A stretch of 64,000 bases of DNA, taken from positions 1,713,491-1,777,490 of the forward strand of contig CACVBU010000738.1 of the NCBI GenBank assembly GCA_902728285.1, given 5' to 3'. Every line of letters begins with the position of its first letter. The first letter of the stretch is position 1. Of this stretch, positions 58,829-64,000 are shown in pieces. The translations under genes were made by a program, and so were the position numbers. Under the pieces are notes generated by a model. It searched no databases. It saw only the letters and a program-made list of their open reading frames with translations, and was not told where the DNA came from. The stretch comes from Clytia hemisphaerica (taxonomy: Eukaryota; Cnidaria; Hydrozoa; Leptothecata; Clytiidae).

Positions 58829-61800
58829 ATGTTCGAAAAGCACACTCGATTCATTACGTCACATCATTCAAAAGTCATCATTGCATGTTTCGTATTCACC
58901 GCCCTCATGGCGATTGGGGCGGTTTGGTTTAACGCCCTTCAACGTAATGAAGAGTTATTCATCCCTCAAGGGAGTCAGGCTTTTAAAGATCTTGATCGCG
59001 CACAGGCTAAAGGTTTTGAAGACATGTATTATAGGAATCAGGATATCATTATTTCCGGTTTCGACAACATGTTTGATAAACCGGAAGCGTTCAAGGAAGC
59101 TTTGAAACTGCACAAAAGGATTAACGCTTCAAACGGTTACGAAGATGTTTGCTTTAAAGCTAAAAATGAACAAGGCATAGAAGAATGTTTGGTGGTGACG
59201 TCACTACAAGTCTTCGGGTACAACGAATCAATGATCGGGGATACTCCGGCGAACATTAAAACAAGTTTAAACCAATGGCTTCAAAACCCGAACCGATTAT
59301 TTTCCAATGGCAGACCAGCTTTTCTGAATTATCCAAATATTTTTGGGACATACAAATCTAATGATACCGATTCATCTGTTATATCTGCTAACGCCATACG
59401 TATTACATATTACACAAAATACGTAAATACGTGGGATAGTGATTATGATACCGTTATAGACTGGGAGAAGGATTATTTTATTGATATCTGTAAAAGTTTT
59501 GGTACCAGCCTAGACCATGCTGGAAGCAGCTTGAAAGTGAATTATTTCGCTGGCCGCACGACTGCAGATGCTATTCTTGAAAGCACAGTTGGTGATCTAC
59601 CGTTATTCAGCGTAGCTTTCATATTAATGGTTGCTTTTTGTCTCTTGGTGTTCTCGCGATGGAAGAATCTAGTAACAGGTCATCTAACGGTGGCCATCTG
59701 TGGTATTTGTGTCATCATGTTGGGTGTTGGGTGTGGTTTTGGACTCGCCATGTGGATTCGTACGGATTTTGTTGCGTTTACTGGAATTCTACTTTTCTTA
59801 ATCTTGGGTATTGGTAAGCATATGAATTTCTTTTCAAACTTTTTCACTTTACAGTTTGACTTTCGATTCAACACGAAAAAGTGGATAGAATAAAGTTAAT
59901 TCTTTACCCAGCTGACGCAAAACGTTGTTTTAACGATTAACGAACGTTATATGGACGTTGGGAACATTAGATAAACGTTGAAACAAAGTTGTGTGCCGGC
60001 TGGTTAGACTCCAACTTACGCAATATCCCGGGGATACAACAAAATAAAAATTAAGCTATTATTAAGCCTCGTAACCCGGTCCTTGTGTATACCAGGCTTT
60101 AACCCTATTCGTACTAAGGGGACTGTTTCTGTTCGGTGGTGAAATTAATGTTAATAGCTCCTGAAATAGTAGAGCTTTGGACACGAAGTTTTCTTTAAAT
60201 TCTCAACTTTCATTTACCTTCAAAAAAACATTAGCTATTTAGGAGAGCAAAGGAAATATTTTTTTCTCACTCTGAGCATGATGAGTGACGTCATCAAAAA
60301 AACTTTTGTCAAAAGTAACCTTATATAATAAGGGTCATGGGTGCCTAATTTCATTCAAAAATACCAACTAGATCAAAAATTAACTGAACCGCCCCTAAAA
60401 GCCTAGTATGAATAGGGTTAAGATAGTAATAAGGGGCATCTAGAAAATATGAATAGGTGCGCTGATATGATGCAACAATAATTTTACAAATATTTTGATT
60501 ACTCTTAGGTGCTAAATAAACGAAGTGGGAAAAATCATAATTTTTCCTTAGTGGGGATAAAAATTCCTATTGAAATCCCAATGGGGATATAAATTTTATT
60601 GTCTCAAGGTTAAAAATTCCAGTGGGGGTGGTTTTGAAGTACAACTTTTAAACATTGAATATCGAATGGGGATCAAGTTAAAGTCAATTTCCCAGTGGAA
60701 CTGAAATTATTCCAGAGTGGGTAAATACCGGGGACGAAGTTTTCGAAATTTTCCAGTAAGGCTGGGGTCCCAGCAGGTCTGTGACACAGAGGTGTATATT
60801 TTTGAAAGAAAATGTTTAACAGCACAACCCAGAAACTACAGAGTATACATCAAAGCTCCTCTATTTCATCATGCAGGTATGGATAACATGTTTATCATCG
60901 TCGACGCCATGGAATCAGCTGATCCTGACATCCAAGGAGAAGAACGATTGGTTGTTGCTATGAAACACATTGGTGGTTCTATCACCATGACAACCAGTAC
61001 TGATCTTGTGGCGTTCGCTGTATCAGCTGTTAGTGATTTCCCGGCTGTTAAGTTGTTCTGTATTTATGCCGCTTTATCGATTGTATTCGCCTACTTGATG
61101 TTGATTACACTCTTTTTGGCGCTCCTTACATGGGATGTACATCGCATCGAGCGTGGAGGGAGAGATATTTGTCCATGTCGGGCGCCAATTGAACAGGGCG
61201 AAGATGTTAACCCGTGGTTAAAAGAGAAAGAAGACTTTACGAAGATTGTAAGTTGATCCCAGCTGGCACACAACGTTGTTTCAACGTTCATTCAACGTTA
61301 TATGGACGTTGTGAACGTTAGATAAACTTTAAAACAACGTTGTGTGTAAGTTGATGTTGTTTTCTTTTCTTTTTTCATCGGTTCTGTATTCAATAATGCC
61401 TCGTCTCAACTTTAAACTGTTTTTTATACTAAAATAAGAAATGTTTTTTAGATCTATGGTAAGTTATGGTATGTCTGAAAAGCTGAAAATTACCATAATT
61501 TTTAGATCGCATTAGTCGACAGAAAATGACCAAACAAATGACTGAGCATGACGTCATAATCGGTTTTTTACGGTTTTTCGCGAAAATTAGCGAAAAAACA
61601 ATTAGGTTACACATCAGGTTAGAAACTACATCATAGTACCCTTCATGTTCAGTCATTTGTTTGGTCGTTTTCTTTCGGCTAATGCGATCTAAAAATTATG
61701 GTAATTTTCAGTTTTTCAGACATACCATAACTTACCCGAGATACATGCTTGATTAAATAGTTGTAAGGGAAACCCCTTCATTTCAAGGTCAACTCTACAA

Positions 61801-63937
61801 GAAACAAACATCATTTAGCAGTGGAACGATTGCAAGTCTCCAAATTATAGACTGGAGTCTTTGATAACGATTCTTTACATGGCTACTTTAGAGCCCCACG
61901 ATTTTACACTCCTTCATTACCGTAGATGCAAAGACACTTTTCAAAGCATATATTATCAAACTAAATGTGCATTTTTCTTTCCTTTTTTAGTTCATGCGTA
62001 AATGGGGTGAAATTCTGATGACAATGCCAATGAAAATCATTGTTTGTTTTGTCGCTTGCGGAACTCTCGCAGCTGGTATCTACGGAACCACCCAAATCAC
62101 ACAAAAATTTGAATGGAAAAAAACCGCACCAGATGGCTCTTATTTCCGACAATACGCTGCTGTCCGGGATGATAATTTCCCGGCCGGATATGGTGTTTCA
62201 ATTATACTTCCGTACAGTGGAGACGATTTTGGAGAAGTTGAAATTCAGGACAAAATCATCAGTTTGAATGATATTGCGAAGAATTTAACACGATATCAGG
62301 ACCCACCGAATATCATCAATTGGATGGATCAATATAGAAAATGGGGAATTCAAGCTTCCCAAAACACTACTGGGGATTATTTCTATCAAACACTACCCAT
62401 GTTCTTGAATGCACAGAAAATGTTCGCACCTGATATTATTTTTGATAGCACAACTGGAAAAATAAAAGCTGCTCGTATTGTTATGTTTTACGTGAATGAT
62501 AATGATGCGACTAATCAAGCTACGGCAATGCAGGATTTACGAGACGAGCTTGATAAACTTACGCCACTTAAGAATGGTGAAAAAGATAAATCGAAGGAAA
62601 TCTACGCTGCAACTATAATGTTTATTTATGCCGAACAGTTCGCTGCTGTAGTTGATGCTACCATTTTGAATTTGGCCATTTGTGGTGCAACAATCGTTGT
62701 CATAACAATTCCATACCTGATGCATCCTGGAATTACGGGATTAGTTTTCCTTAGTTTCAGTAGTTTGTTGTTTGAGTTGCTAGGCTTGATGACAGCATGG
62801 GACGTTTCACTGGATGTGATTGCTATGATCATTATCATTATGGCGGTTGGGTTTTCAGTAGATTACACGTGTCATATTGCGCATGCGTATATGATTTCAC
62901 GTAAAGATACACCAAATAAAAGAGCTATAGATGCGTTGACTACTATGGGAACCAGTGTGTTGAATGGAGGTCAGTATTTTAGAAGATGAAAAGTCATTTT
63001 CATTTAATCGTCCTTAGGAACACCCCTGTCTCACAGCCCCGATGGAAATCTTTTCCTCAGTTGGGATAAAAATTCCTATTGAAATCCCACTAGAAATCCC
63101 AATGGGGATAGAAATTCTATTGTTCAAAGGATAAAAAATTCAGTGGCAGGATGGTTTTAGAGTACAATTTTTAAACATTTAATTTCGAGTGGGGATGAAA
63201 TATAAGTCAATTTCCCAGTGGGGCTAAAATTCCAGGGTATTTTCCTACCTATTTTCCAACGAAATCTTTGCCAGATTTTCGTGGGTCGTGGTTAAGTAGA
63301 AAATTACCTAGACCACGTGACAGTACAATAGAATTTCAGCGCTTGACCAATCAGAATCTTTGCGGGTTTTTGAAAACAATAGCACCAATAGTAGTTTTTG
63401 CAATATTCAATTTTTTTTTGCTTGGAAAAGCTTAAAGCATGCCATCTTCCAATCCTTAAAACATCTTGAAAATATTATATTCCCATATACATTAGTATAT
63501 ATGGAAATATGACTTTTCTATATTTCCAAAGTTTAGGAATCATATTTCATGATATTTCCAAATCTGAAATTTATTGAAATATCATATTTTCAAAATATTT
63601 CCAACTTTTGGAAATATGATATTTCCTAAACTTTGGAAACATAGAAAAGTCATATTTCATATTTTCAAATGTATTATATGGGAATATCACATTTTCAAGA
63701 TATTTCAAGGATTGGAAATCTCTTATTTCGTCCAGTGTTTGATTGTATTTTTACCAACCAAAGTAATGATATATTTTTTTTCTTTTTTTTTATATACAGG
63801 CGTGAGTACATTCCTTGGTATGTTAATCACCGCTTTCTCACAAGCTGAGGGGTTCCGTATTTTCTTCAAAATGGTTTTCGGTATTGTTGTGTTGGGATTA
63901 ATTCATGGTCTGATATTCCTACCAGTGTTATTAACAA
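58829..63937 (+). CDS. Patched-domain (PTCHD/PTR-like) membrane protein, 5' exons, partial
   Basis: Exons 58829-59813, 60877-61247, 61991-62969 and 63800-63937 join in phase (1, 0, 1) through GT-AG introns and encode about 824 residues. The gene runs off the window at a donor after 63937. TM1 is at about residues 16-34, then a large extracellular loop, a TM cluster at about 258-330 with GIGMDNMF (the GxxxD-type motif of TM4), and an HRIERGG linker. A second half follows with its own TM, loop and GFSVDYTCH (about 739-747), the TM10 motif of NPC1/Patched/Dispatched-type RND proteins. Family members are plasma-membrane sterol or lipid transport proteins; substrate unknown. The first exon is open in frame back to an acceptor at 58757-58758 (exon from 58759), adding 23 codons, so translation may begin in an upstream exon. 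The ATG inside the 60717-60876 repeat is not part of this gene. Confidence 0.9.
59907..60003. repeat. AACGTT palindrome MITE, copy 4
   Basis: In the first visible PTCHD intron, 93 bp after the donor. Flanked by TTA on both sides, a possible 3-bp target duplication. Confidence 0.85.
60531..60795. repeat. GTGGGG-type repeat, copy f, PTCHD intron
   Basis: AGTGGGGATAAAAATTCCTA through GGTCTGTGACACAGAGGTG. Ends 81 bp before PTCHD exon 2; an open frame running from it into the exon is fortuitous. Confidence 0.85.
61258..61345. repeat. AACGTT palindrome MITE, copy 5, beside a splice donor
   Basis: Begins 10 bp after the PTCHD exon ending at 61247. The right end lacks the final CCAGCTGGG. The 10-mer GTAAGTTGAT occurs at 61248-61257 and again at 61346-61355, so the splice donor sequence flanks the element on both sides. 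Confidence 0.88.
61458..61736. repeat. MITE with ~88-bp TIRs in PTCHD intron
   Basis: GGTAAGTTATGGTATGTCTG and complement, pairing through AAATGACCAAACAAATGACTGA. Confidence 0.92.
63020..63255. repeat. GTGGGG-type repeat, copy g, PTCHD intron
   Basis: ACACCCCTGTCTCACAGCCC start, then the same block order as copy f. Begins 50 bp after the exon 3 donor. Confidence 0.85.
63449..63716. repeat. Palindromic MITE in PTCHD intron
   Basis: CCAATCCTT..CATCTTGAAAAT and complement. Arms of ~110 bp rich in GGAAATATGA. Confidence 0.9.
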
Positions 63938-64000
63938 GTAAGTATCAGATAGACCTTTTCATAAGTTACGTCATGAACATCACTTGCCTCGTATTCAAAC

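Noticed and set aside
60717..60876. Open frame starting at an ATG before PTCHD exon 2
   Set aside because: The segment is the GTGGGG-type repeat plus intron. A good acceptor at 60875-60876 restores the phase from exon 1.
8894..64000. A functional gene cluster of SGPL1 and PTCHD
   Set aside because: They are 34 kb apart, on opposite strands and separated by repeats. Nothing in the sequence supports co-regulation.

Overview
This window looks like AT-rich nuclear DNA from an animal, most likely an invertebrate. Two spliced protein genes have GT-AG introns and consistent phases. The rest is packed with LINEs, one tRNA-like SINE and many short inverted-repeat DNA elements. The LINE proteins (a CR1/L2-like ORF1 with a PHD-like finger, and an R2-like C-terminal zinc knuckle plus nuclease) are types I associate with cnidarians and other non-vertebrates. 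That is only a weak inference and I do not assign a species.

Layout: (1) 0-8.9 kb is intergenic, made of nested and inverted-repeat transposons. (2) 8.9-24.7 kb, minus strand, holds a complete-looking sphingosine-1-phosphate lyase gene (SGPL1). I rebuilt 20 coding exons; their summed length is 1,638 nt, an exact multiple of three, giving about 545 aa. Its introns carry several MITEs and minisatellites. (3) 25.1-29.4 kb, minus strand, holds a CR1/L2-like LINE with ORF1 and a broken ORF2, lying about 440 bp upstream of SGPL1. (4) 29.4-58.7 kb has no recognised host gene. It contains inverted-repeat elements, three more LINE fragments, a SINE and a segmental duplication (50.2-51.2 kb versus 52.0-53.2 kb) whose two copies act as filled and empty insertion sites for each other. 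(5) 58.8 kb to the window end, plus strand, is a patched-domain (PTCHD/PTR, sterol-sensing-domain) membrane protein. Four exons are visible, and the 3' end lies beyond the window.

The two genes are 34 kb apart on opposite strands. One degrades sphingosine-1-phosphate in the ER membrane; the other is a 12-TM RND-fold lipid or sterol transporter-like protein. Nothing here links them functionally. The most unusual content is the set of palindromic elements. A near-perfect ~97-bp palindrome rich in AACGTT occurs five times, and one copy sits right behind a PTCHD splice donor that appears twice around it. Two transposons carry clusters of GC-rich hairpins that resemble bacterial terminators or REP sequences. 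All calls come from reading the sequence by eye; no search or folding program was run.
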